A DNA stretch of 10,418 nucleotides from CAYNGH01 sp964396845 (lineage in GTDB: Bacteria; Vulcanimicrobiota; JAJTBE01; CAYNGH01): assembly GCA_964396845.1 (NCBI GenBank), contig CAYNGH010000119.1:1-10418 (forward strand), written 5' to 3'. The first letter of the stretch is position 1. Each line of letters starts with the position of its first letter. The notes beneath the pieces are model-generated. The model was not told where the DNA came from and did no database searches. It saw only the letters and a program-made list of their open reading frames with translations. Positions 1 to 6,437 of the stretch are shown piece by piece. A program made the position numbers and the translations under genes.

Positions 1-353
1 TATCCATGGGAGGGTATATCGCCTTTCGGGGTATTCTTGAGGACAGAAGAATTACCGCCGGTGCGCCGATTCTGGGTTCTCCCCGATGGCCGGGGAATCA
101 CCGTGACAGCCCCCATCACAACCTCCAGGGTTTTTATCCTGTTGCCCTGCTGACTCAGAATGCGGGCCAGGACAAAAGCGTCCCCCCGGATAATTCCCGG
201 CGATTTATGAAACAGTTAAAAAAGTTTTACCGGGAAGACCCCGGCAGGCTTGAATATCAGGAGTTCCCCCAGTCAGAACACTTCATGGGTGAGGAGGACT
301 GGGCCCGGCTGTGGGACAATGTTCTGGACTGGTTTGTCAAATTCCTGGGATAA
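1..353 (+). CDS. alpha/beta hydrolase (esterase/peptidase-like), C-terminal part only
   Basis: The gene enters from the left edge. The reading frame starting at base 3 gives S-M-G-G-Y, the usual nucleophile elbow (G-x-S-M-G-G) of serine hydrolases, so the catalytic serine is the first complete codon and the N-terminal half lies outside. Downstream, the motif NAGQDKSVPP carries the likely acid (Asp) on the strand where prolyl-oligopeptidase/YitV-type esterases have it, and SEHFM near the C-terminus supplies the likely catalytic His. The tail (DWFVKFLG, stop at 351-353) is a typical last helix. The ATG at 6 is the Met of the elbow and is not a start codon. Substrate is unknown; the fold family covers small-molecule esterases and peptidases. 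The stop is followed by 150 bases before the next gene, so an operon with the M48 peptidase is possible but not shown. Confidence 0.85.
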   Translation, partial: SMGGYIAFRGILEDRRITAGAPILGSPRWPGNHRDSPHHNLQGFYPVALLTQNAGQDKSVPPDNSRRFMKQLKKFYREDPGRLEYQEFPQSEHFMGEEDWARLWDNVLDWFVKFLG

Positions 354-465
354 AATAAGAGTAATGAATCTTCTTTGTTGCAGAATTAAAGCTGGAGTAT
401 TATGCGGTATCAATAAAACAGTAAAATGTTAACAAACTGGACAACAATAAATGGAGCAAAAAGAG

Positions 466-471
466 TATAAT
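466..471 (+). promoter_or_regulatory. possible -10 element upstream of the M48 peptidase gene
   Basis: A perfect TATAAT lies 32 bases before the ATG at 504, in an A-rich stretch between the hydrolase and peptidase genes. A -35 element at normal spacing is not recognisable; the nearest TGGACA is about 22 bases upstream, which is too far. A perfect hexamer in A/T-rich DNA is easily found by chance, so this is only a candidate. Confidence 0.22.
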
Positions 472-503
472 AAGAATATCAAGATCAGGAGTATCCAGGC
501 AGA

Positions 504-1514
504 ATGAGCAATTTTATTGACCCGGTAAAATTCACCCGGTCTTATTTGGATGAGGCAGGTTCCAGGGGAATCGCCCGGCCAAAAGACCTTTCCCCGGAAC
601 AGCCTTGGTTTTCGCCCCAGGATAGCTCAGTTCCCGGAGATCCACCTTCTCTGGCGAGTTTTGATAGGGATGTCCGTAAAATGCTGGCAGAATCAGCTGA
701 TGCCAAACAAATCGAGCAGTATTGCGGTCTTTCGTTGCTTGTGGCTTCGGTTTCTGCCCTTAACGCGGCGGGAGCAGCCACAGGGGGGCCGATCCTTATT
801 GCCTTGGCCAGTTCCCTGGGCAAGGAGTTAATTTCCCCTGAAGCCAAGACAAAGATGGGAGAAGAAGGGCTGAAGTATCTTATGACCAGCTCCGGCATCA
901 GCACCGACCCGGCTCTTAATAAAAGGATGAATAGAATCTGCCAAAAACTGTTAGTTGCTTCCAATCTTGATTCTTCATCTTGTCAGATTCACGTTCTCGA
1001 TTCCCCGGAAATCAATGCCCACTCGAACCCGGGACATATCATTGCCACCAGGGGGCTTCTGGAAAAGCTTCCAAATGATGATCGGCTGGCTTTTGTTTTG
1101 AGTCACGAGATGGCCCATGGGGAAAACATGGATTCTGTCATGGATCAGGGCGTAAGTGTGTTAGAAAACCTGACGGTTTCAAAAACCATGAGAAAATGGA
1201 AACTGCCGGTGGAAGGTGGAGATAACCGGGTGCAGGACCTGCGGAATCAAATAAAGCAGGTTTTCTATGATGATACCCTGGACTACCAGAGGGAAATGGA
1301 ACTCTCTGCGGACCGCCGGGGGATTGAGATTATGTTCTGTGCCGGATTCAATCCCGATGAGGCGATTAATGCCATTGAAGATATGCACCAGGGACACTCA
1401 ACAGCTCCCGGATCTTCAAGATTCGCCGTTCATCCACCCCGGGAAATCCGGGTCAATCTTGCCGGGAAGTATATCGAAGAATTAAAAAGAGCCGGGGAAG
1501 AAACAGAAAAATAA
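504..1514 (+). CDS. M48 family zinc metallopeptidase
   Basis: The 336-residue protein has the M48 zinc site: HEMAH at residues 201-205 gives the two histidine ligands and the catalytic Glu, and E-L-S-A-D at 266-270 gives the third ligand (E266) in the usual ExxAD context. HPPREIR at 310-316 matches the conserved C-terminal H-P motif of M48B/C-type (Oma1/BepA/LoiP-like) peptidases. S-x-P-E-I-N-A at residues 167-172 is the substrate-edge strand preceding the active helix. Unlike BepA or LoiP, no signal peptide or lipobox is visible; the N-terminus is polar. A Gly/Ala-rich hydrophobic stretch at about 75-104 could be a buried helix or membrane association. The ATG at 504 is preceded by AGGAG at 487-491, with 12 bases between them, so the site is usable but long. 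It probably degrades misfolded or membrane-associated proteins; the substrate and compartment are uncertain. Confidence 0.88.
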   Translation: MSNFIDPVKFTRSYLDEAGSRGIARPKDLSPEQPWFSPQDSSVPGDPPSLASFDRDVRKMLAESADAKQIEQYCGLSLLVASVSALNAAGAATGGPILIALASSLGKELISPEAKTKMGEEGLKYLMTSSGISTDPALNKRMNRICQKLLVASNLDSSSCQIHVLDSPEINAHSNPGHIIATRGLLEKLPNDDRLAFVLSHEMAHGENMDSVMDQGVSVLENLTVSKTMRKWKLPVEGGDNRVQDLRNQIKQVFYDDTLDYQREMELSADRRGIEIMFCAGFNPDEAINAIEDMHQGHSTAPGSSRFAVHPPREIRVNLAGKYIEELKRAGEETEK

Positions 1515-1546
1515 GCCAGACAGCCTTTATTCCAAAAAGCAAAGCG

Positions 1547-1584
1547 AATCAGCATTGAAGGATTATTCTTCCTTCCTGCTGATT
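1547..1584 (+). terminator. stem-loop after the M48 peptidase gene, probable terminator
   Basis: AATCAGCA (1547-1554) pairs with TGCTGATT (1577-1584), and inside it GAAGGA (1557-1562) pairs with TCCTTC (1570-1575), separated by a small 2x1 internal loop. The apical loop is 7 bases. The hairpin starts about 32 bases after the stop codon and its 3' side runs into TTTGATAATTTC, a weak, interrupted T tract. The position and stem length favour transcription termination or 3'-end protection; the poor T tract keeps confidence moderate. Confidence 0.5.
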
Positions 1585-1940
1585 TGATAATTTCAGCGAT
1601 AGTTACACAGATGTAAAAATTGATAGAAGAATATTCTCTGCAAACTCTCATATCATCAAAAAACCTTCATCCGTGTTCAGTTAAGATTACAATCCTTGTT
1701 TCATCTTGAAAGTGTAACATAACTGACGGCGACAATCTTATAGAATACTTTTTTTCCTTCAGCAGTTACATGAGATGTATTTGGCAGGATTATTTTGCTA
1801 ATTGCCAGGGGCGATGAAGGAAATTCCGATGGATAAGAAAAAATAGTCAAATACCGCAAAAGCCAGTAAACAACGAAGAAAATGCTCCAGAAATCGACTT
1901 GTTTTCATATTGACAGATTTTATGAAATATTCCCATGAGG

Positions 1941-1948
1941 GAGAGGAG
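1941..1948 (+). promoter_or_regulatory. ribosome binding site fixing the start at 1958
   Basis: GAGAGGAG sits 9 bases before the ATG at 1958. The in-frame ATG at 1910 would lie upstream of this site, has no comparable site, and would put a polar 16-residue tail before the signal peptide. The site therefore supports initiation at 1958. Confidence 0.8.
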
Positions 1949-1957
1949 AACAATAAC

Positions 1958-2881
1958 ATGCACCGGCAGAAAAACCATCAGGGTATATTATTCAGACTGA
2001 TTCTGACAATTTTTGCAATATGCCTCTTTACCATTCCCTCATCAGCTCAGGACCCCGACGGAGAAAACCGGGCCGGCACCATCGGACTGACCCTGATCCG
2101 GCAGAACAGACCCCTGTCAAAGGCTTATTTCCGATATGATCTCAATGCCGGACAGAAAAGCAGTGATTCTATCATGCTTTTCAATAACTCCACCAACCCT
2201 GTTAATGTGGTCATTTATCCTGCAGACCTTCGAAAGAACAGAAACGGCTCCCTTATCGGTACAACCCAGAATGCTCAGTTAAGCGAACTGGGCTCATGGA
2301 TCACCCTGAAAGACAATGAGGTCAGCATCCCACCGGGACAAAGACGGATGGTCAACTTTGACATCAGTGTTCCCGATGACTGCCCCGCAGGGGATCATGT
2401 AGGTTTCATATTTGTCGAGCCTGCCGACGACGATCCACAGGAGGCACCTGTATCTCCCGGAGAAGAAGACCAGCCCCAGGAAGCCGACCGCGTAAGAATG
2501 GGAATGCGGGTTCGCTATCGTATCGGAATTACCGTATGGCAGAGAACTCCCGGAGAATCCTCCGCCACGGTGGATTTCCTGCCGGTGGAAAAAATATTCG
2601 ACAAGGGAAGGCTTTTTCTAAAGGCAACTGCCGTCAACAGAGGCAATCTGCTGGTCAAATCCATCGTAGGATGGAGATTGACTGACACCGAAGGCAACGA
2701 ATATCTGAACCGGGAACCGGCAGTTCAGGGATACCTGATGCCCGATTCGGAAATGGACATCACCATTCCCGTGGTCAGTGAAAGGCCCCTTCCCAGATCC
2801 GGCTACAGGCTTGAAGTGAGTCTTGCCGACGAGAAAAGCGACTTGAAAGAAATAAAAATCTATGATCTCACTCTCCCGTAA
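1958..2881 (+). CDS. exported two-domain Ig-like protein, DUF916/pilus-chaperone-like
   Basis: The 307-residue product starts with a clear Sec signal peptide: basic MHRQKNHQ, hydrophobic core 11-27, likely cleavage at SSA-Q (30/31). Residues about 40-195 follow the pattern of the DUF916 domain: YFRYDLNAGQ (57-66), L-F-N-N-S-T-N-P-V-N-V (74-84), A-D-L-R-K-N-R-N-G (89-97), the proline-containing PPGQRRMVNFDISVP (125-139) and GDHVGFIFVEP (145-155). An acidic, proline-rich linker (156-178) interrupts the end of this domain before R-Y-R-I-G-I-T-V-W (186-194). A second beta-sandwich follows at about 203-295. Two Ig-like domains in a periplasmic protein recall PapD-type chaperones, although length and motifs differ. 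There is no C-terminal membrane anchor or lipobox. The stop overlaps the next gene by 20 bases, so the products probably act together; a chaperone role for that barrel system is an inference. Confidence 0.75.
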   Translation: MHRQKNHQGILFRLILTIFAICLFTIPSSAQDPDGENRAGTIGLTLIRQNRPLSKAYFRYDLNAGQKSSDSIMLFNNSTNPVNVVIYPADLRKNRNGSLIGTTQNAQLSELGSWITLKDNEVSIPPGQRRMVNFDISVPDDCPAGDHVGFIFVEPADDDPQEAPVSPGEEDQPQEADRVRMGMRVRYRIGITVWQRTPGESSATVDFLPVEKIFDKGRLFLKATAVNRGNLLVKSIVGWRLTDTEGNEYLNREPAVQGYLMPDSEMDITIPVVSERPLPRSGYRLEVSLADEKSDLKEIKIYDLTLP

Positions 2882-5630
2882 AACTGCTTTTTTAATTGTC
2901 ATACTGTGTTTAATGACCTGTCCTTCCTTCGGCCAGCTGGAGTTTGACTCGGGCAGAAAGCCCTTTGACATTAATCGTCTTAGAATACCCACCTATTACC
3001 TGGAAAAAAACTCCCTTTATCATTACTACGAAAACAAAGTAGATGAGAATCTGCTGATGCTCCACAACTACATCACCAGCAGGCTTGGGAAGATCCAGCT
3101 GGAAGCACCCCTGGCCATATATCGAACCCCCGAATACGATATTGTCGCCGGGAACCAGATGGTGGGAAACATCCTCCCCTTCAGCGATCGAATTCCCTTT
3201 CAGGGGGCAAGAATTGCCAGGTATTTTCCATCAGGGGCGGTGATGGCATATGCAGGCAATTCCGACAAGGCCAACAACTACGCACGGCCCTTCCAGAGAA
3301 ACGCCAGAGATTACAACCTCTCGGGGCTGGTAGCCAAATGGCAGGTTCTGCACAATACAACAGTCCAGGCGGGAGTCCATCAATACCGGGTTCATGAGGT
3401 GGATGACAGCAATAATACTAATGTCCTTTTGTCCATCGCCACATCCCCCCGTTATGGGATGAAAGGGGACGTGACCCTGGGGTGGGACAGCAAAGGCACC
3501 GGATACAGCCTGAAAGGCCCCAACACTGCCCTGGAATGGAATTTCAACTACGACTGGAACCGCCTGAACATCAACAGTTCATATCGGCGAATCGGCGCGC
3601 AATACGGCCCGGAGCTGGATTTTCACTTTTTCCGGGGCCAGACAAACCAGAGCCACATCCTCACTTACCGGCTGAGTCCAAAGCTGCGGGCTTACCTGTC
3701 ATACCGGGAGATGAAGTATGACCCGATGGATCGGCCCACATCAGCATATAAGAACAATTACATCTACAACCAGCTAACCTATGCCCTGGACAGAAGAACC
3801 GAACTGGGAGCAGGGGCGGATCAGTACGAAAGCAATAATCTCTCCACCGGCACCCATCAGACCCGGCAGGGAGTTTTCGGCAGGGTTCGCCACCGCATGG
3901 GCAAAGCGGACCTGTCATACGAATATCGCCATTCCAAGGATTCCGGCTCAAACAATCCCGATTCCACCCGTTTTCACTCCCATTCCACAGGGATCAATTA
4001 CAACTTCACACCAGGCCATATTTTAGGGATGTCCTATAACAACTACCGGAATATCAGCACCGACAGCAGGTCTAACCGCAATACCAGCAATATCGGGCTG
4101 AGATACCGATACACCCTTCCCAACGAAAAGGGGAACATCAATATTAATTACAACCGCAACCAATATTTTGACCCGGTTCTTCAGGCTCCATATTACGGCA
4201 ATACTCAATCCGCTAACATGGAATACTGGTTCTCTCAACTGGTGGGTGTCCGGGGGGGATACTACCAGTCGGAGAACACTGGCCGCAACACCAGTTACAG
4301 CGGTTTTTCCACATCCCTGATATATCTTTATTCTCCAAATTCCGAACTGCGTCTGTCATATTTTTCCAACCCCATGGAAACCATCTATTATGTTCAGGAT
4401 CAGCCGGTAAAAATGAAAAACATCGTGGCCCTTCAACTGCGGCAGTCTTTTGGAGGCCCCCTCCAGAGGGAGTTTCTGAGCCGTTGGAATGGTGCGATTA
4501 CATCCAGGGTTTATTATACTCCAAAAGGCGAAATGAGCTTTTCTCCCCTGACGGGGGACATGCCCAGGGTCCCTCTGGTGCTTAAATCCCAGGATCTGGG
4601 CAACTATTACCAAACCACCGATGAGAAGGGAGAAGCATCATTCCGGGACATAATCCCAGGCACATACAACCTGGACATCGATAGGGACAAGCTGGATCCT
4701 CATCTGAATCTACTGGGGGATTATTCCAAGGTGGTGGATATTGCGCCGGGAACCCGCAGAACCATAGATTTTAACTTTGAAGCCAATTCATCGGTATATG
4801 CGGTGGTCTGGAATGACTTTGACGGATCCGGTGAGATCGGCACTCCCTACACCGGCTTTGAAGGGGTAAAGGTTCGCCTCAACAATGACAAGGTTATAAC
4901 CACCGATTCCAACGGCGTTGCCCGCTTTCGGGATCTTCCTCCCGGCAGAGCCGTGGTGGAGGTTCTTCCTGACTCCTTCCCTAAGGGGATTCAAAGCAAC
5001 ACCCCTGAAAGGCTGGAGATGGATCTTCTTCCCGGCAGGGAGAACCTTGCCAAATTCGGTCTGCAGGGATGGGGTTACATCACCGGCACTGTCCGGGTAG
5101 TCCCCGTGGGCAGGGATAAATCCGTCACTGAGCCAGCGGTGAACGTCCCCATAATTGTGGGCAGGGAAACCGTGGGCCAGACCGATGAGGAAGGCAGATA
5201 CCGGGTTAGAGTGCCTGCAGGATCCCATCAGCTGACCACTGGGTTCAAACGGTACAATTTCCGGGCCTATCCCGTCACCGAAGAAATTTTCACGGCACAG
5301 GTGGAGCCAGAACTGGACGTGAGCCGGGACTTCACCCTGGCCCTGTCCGGAAGGATCCGGGGACAATTATACGAGATGGTTGATGGCCGGGAGGTGGAAT
5401 TCCGCCAGGGAGGAGTTGTAATCGACTTTACCGGCACACCGGATTTCCTCTACACTGATTCTCAGGGGGGCTTCCTTTTTGAGGATCTCAAGGTAAACGG
5501 ATATACAGTATCCATAGACCCCCAGTATGTCCCCGAGGGCTACCGGCTGATATCCCCGGACACCCTGAAGGTGAACATTCTCTCAGGCCAGGACAAGGAT
5601 GTGAAATTTGTATTCCAGAAGGTGCCTTAG
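2862..5630 (+). CDS. predicted outer-membrane beta-barrel with four C-terminal Ig-like modules, usher-like architecture
   Basis: The 922-residue protein starts with a signal peptide (MISLSRKT, hydrophobic 9-19, likely cleavage at SFG-Q, 24/25). Residues about 75-535 consist of alternating polar and aromatic strands with Asn/Tyr/Gly-rich loops (for example 225-245, 295-320, 375-395, 408-436, 477-502), as in large outer-membrane barrels. Four beta-sandwich modules follow at about 543-640, 644-735, 736-828 and 829-922, each with a T-D-x-x-G-x-x-x-F/V turn: TTDEKGEASF (585), TTDSNGVARF (680), QTDEEGRYRV (773), YTDSQGGFLF (864). They resemble CnaB, SdrD-B and carboxypeptidase-regulatory domains; the second begins VVWNDFDGSG, a calcium-loop-like motif. 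Chaperone-like partner, barrel and C-terminal Ig modules suggest an usher-like secretion pore, but no classical usher signature or plug domain is evident. It could instead be a surface adhesin. The weak ribosome site and 20-base overlap suggest translational coupling. Confidence 0.78.
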   Translation: MISLSRKTAFLIVILCLMTCPSFGQLEFDSGRKPFDINRLRIPTYYLEKNSLYHYYENKVDENLLMLHNYITSRLGKIQLEAPLAIYRTPEYDIVAGNQMVGNILPFSDRIPFQGARIARYFPSGAVMAYAGNSDKANNYARPFQRNARDYNLSGLVAKWQVLHNTTVQAGVHQYRVHEVDDSNNTNVLLSIATSPRYGMKGDVTLGWDSKGTGYSLKGPNTALEWNFNYDWNRLNINSSYRRIGAQYGPELDFHFFRGQTNQSHILTYRLSPKLRAYLSYREMKYDPMDRPTSAYKNNYIYNQLTYALDRRTELGAGADQYESNNLSTGTHQTRQGVFGRVRHRMGKADLSYEYRHSKDSGSNNPDSTRFHSHSTGINYNFTPGHILGMSYNNYRNISTDSRSNRNTSNIGLRYRYTLPNEKGNININYNRNQYFDPVLQAPYYGNTQSANMEYWFSQLVGVRGGYYQSENTGRNTSYSGFSTSLIYLYSPNSELRLSYFSNPMETIYYVQDQPVKMKNIVALQLRQSFGGPLQREFLSRWNGAITSRVYYTPKGEMSFSPLTGDMPRVPLVLKSQDLGNYYQTTDEKGEASFRDIIPGTYNLDIDRDKLDPHLNLLGDYSKVVDIAPGTRRTIDFNFEANSSVYAVVWNDFDGSGEIGTPYTGFEGVKVRLNNDKVITTDSNGVARFRDLPPGRAVVEVLPDSFPKGIQSNTPERLEMDLLPGRENLAKFGLQGWGYITGTVRVVPVGRDKSVTEPAVNVPIIVGRETVGQTDEEGRYRVRVPAGSHQLTTGFKRYNFRAYPVTEEIFTAQVEPELDVSRDFTLALSGRIRGQLYEMVDGREVEFRQGGVVIDFTGTPDFLYTDSQGGFLFEDLKVNGYTVSIDPQYVPEGYRLISPDTLKVNILSGQDKDVKFVFQKVP

Positions 5631-5760
5631 GGCCTGTCTTCAAAACCACTGTCCGGGAGGCCTGCTTAGTCTGCATCTGGTGGCTGAAAGCCCATTGAAC
5701 TAATGCCCAACAAAAGCTATGGTTTTCTCCCCTATCTCCCAGCAAGATAATCGACATAAA

Positions 5761-5786
5761 GAAAATACCCCTGCAAGGGTATTTTC
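5761..5786. terminator. symmetrical hairpin between converging genes, probable bidirectional terminator
   Basis: GAAAATACCC (5761-5770) pairs perfectly with GGGTATTTTC (5777-5786) around the six-base loop CTGCAA. The stem has A-rich and T-rich outer ends, so read from either strand it gives a G/C-containing stem followed by a T-rich 3' arm. It lies about 130 bases after the barrel gene's stop and about 80 bases beyond the stop of the minus-strand DUF1232-like gene, where a shared terminator for the converging units would be expected. There is no free T tract beyond the stem. Confidence 0.55.
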
Positions 5787-5864
5787 AACCGGAATAAGTG
5801 GGTACTGTTTAAATTGAACTTTACAGTTGAAGCAGAAAAAGATTGACGGGAATATACGGGAATA

Positions 5865-6407
5865 TTATGATGGAGGCAAAACATATACTAAGGATTCCTT
5901 TGCCATCGATTTAACTTCAAGGAGCTTTTCAAGATAATTGATAATTACGTCCAGCTTTTTAAGAGTGTCTTCAGGCAGTTTGCTTCTCACCATGGGGCTG
6001 AATTTAAAAACAGGTTCAAGAGATTTCAGTTTTTCCGAATACCTGCTTCTTTTTCTTTCATCGAGGGTTTTCATCACTATCTCAAGGGACGAGTGCAGAA
6101 GATAGGCATCGTCAACCAGACTCAACAGGCTCCCCTTGAATTCCGGCTCTGGCTGGAAATTTTCCGGGTTTATCAAGTATGCCACCACCAGGGAAAAATA
6201 TGACCTGATATCCGGTGGTGTCTGAGGATCAAGCACCAGAGATGCAAAAATTTTAAGTGATACCGGCATGCCCATAATATATTTCTGAACACCGGCAACA
6301 GCAATATCAATGTTTTCCTCTTTAATGAAACTTGCTAATTGTTGCCGTAATTGTTCATCCTGTTCTGACAGCTTGTTTTCGAGAAATTCTACAAATATCC
6401 CAGCCAT
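5865..6407 (-). CDS. DUF1232 (YkvA)-like small helical protein
   Basis: The 180-residue product has no signal peptide. Residues about 70-112 resemble the DUF1232/YkvA core: VVAYLINPENF (74-84), then P86/P88 and G92, and LVDDAYLLHSSLEIV (97-111), matching the family pattern A-Y-L-x-x-P-x-D-x-x-P ... G-x-x-D-D. The first Asp of the usual P-I-D is replaced by E-N. The flanks (1-60 and 115-170) are predicted helical and charged; the C-terminal part around 145-170 could form a coiled coil. The family's molecular function is not established; members are small, often membrane-associated helical proteins. The start at 6407 follows a strong AGGAGGAGG site. The gene begins 30 bases after the giant prepilin-like gene on the same strand, so the two are probably one transcript and this protein may assist its partner; that link is inferred from position only. 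Confidence 0.68.
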   Translation of the reverse strand: MAGIFVEFLENKLSEQDEQLRQQLASFIKEENIDIAVAGVQKYIMGMPVSLKIFASLVLDPQTPPDIRSYFSLVVAYLINPENFQPEPEFKGSLLSLVDDAYLLHSSLEIVMKTLDERKRSRYSEKLKSLEPVFKFSPMVRSKLPEDTLKKLDVIINYLEKLLEVKSMAKESLVYVLPPS

Positions 6408-6414
6408 TTCATTT

Positions 6415-6423
6415 CCTCCTCCT
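6415..6423 (-). promoter_or_regulatory. strong Shine-Dalgarno site for the DUF1232-like gene
   Basis: Read on the minus strand this is AGGAGGAGG, 7 bases before the ATG at 6407. It lies within the 30-base gap after the upstream stop and fixes the start. An out-of-frame ATG also occurs at 6412, only 2 bases from the site and so too close to initiate well. Confidence 0.8.
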
Positions 6424-6437
6424 GTTTATCCGTAAGG

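Larger units (their letters stand above)
1515..1957. other. 443-base intergenic region, no gene recognised
   Basis: This gap separates the M48 peptidase gene from the exported gene pair. Apart from the stem-loop at 1547-1584 it is A/T-rich and has no convincing reading frame on either strand, no RNA gene that I recognise and no clear -35/-10 pair. Small features seen: a seven-T run (1749-1755), a short inverted repeat TACAT-GAG-ATGTA (1767-1779), and TGGCA/TGCCA arms between 1782 and 1807. The promoter for the downstream pair should lie here, and the length leaves room for a regulated leader or small RNA, but I cannot point to one. Confidence 0.6.

Noticed and set aside
1782..1799. Sigma-54-like promoter (TGGCA ... 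TTGCT)
   Set aside because: The GG and GC dinucleotides are separated by 12 bases instead of the required 10, so the element should not be recognised.
1910..1957. Upstream in-frame ATG that would lengthen the DUF916-like protein by 16 residues
   Set aside because: It lacks a ribosome site and would place a polar tail before a well-formed signal peptide; GAGAGGAG before 1958 supports the shorter protein.
2912..2923. Possible lipobox (L-M-T-C) in the barrel protein's signal peptide
   Set aside because: Met and Thr before Cys fit the lipobox poorly, and a standard signal-peptidase I site (SFG-Q) follows; a lipidated barrel would also be unusual.
4788..5366. 192-residue open frame on the minus strand inside the barrel gene
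   Set aside because: It is antisense to the Ig-like modules, has no recognisable domain, and the plus-strand frame carries clear repeats and motifs.
5488..5757. 89-residue minus-strand frame and a possible insertion-sequence end (GGCCTGTCTTCAAAAC at 5631)
   Set aside because: The frame overlaps the end of the barrel gene and shows no transposase motif, and no matching inverted partner or target duplication was found in the window.
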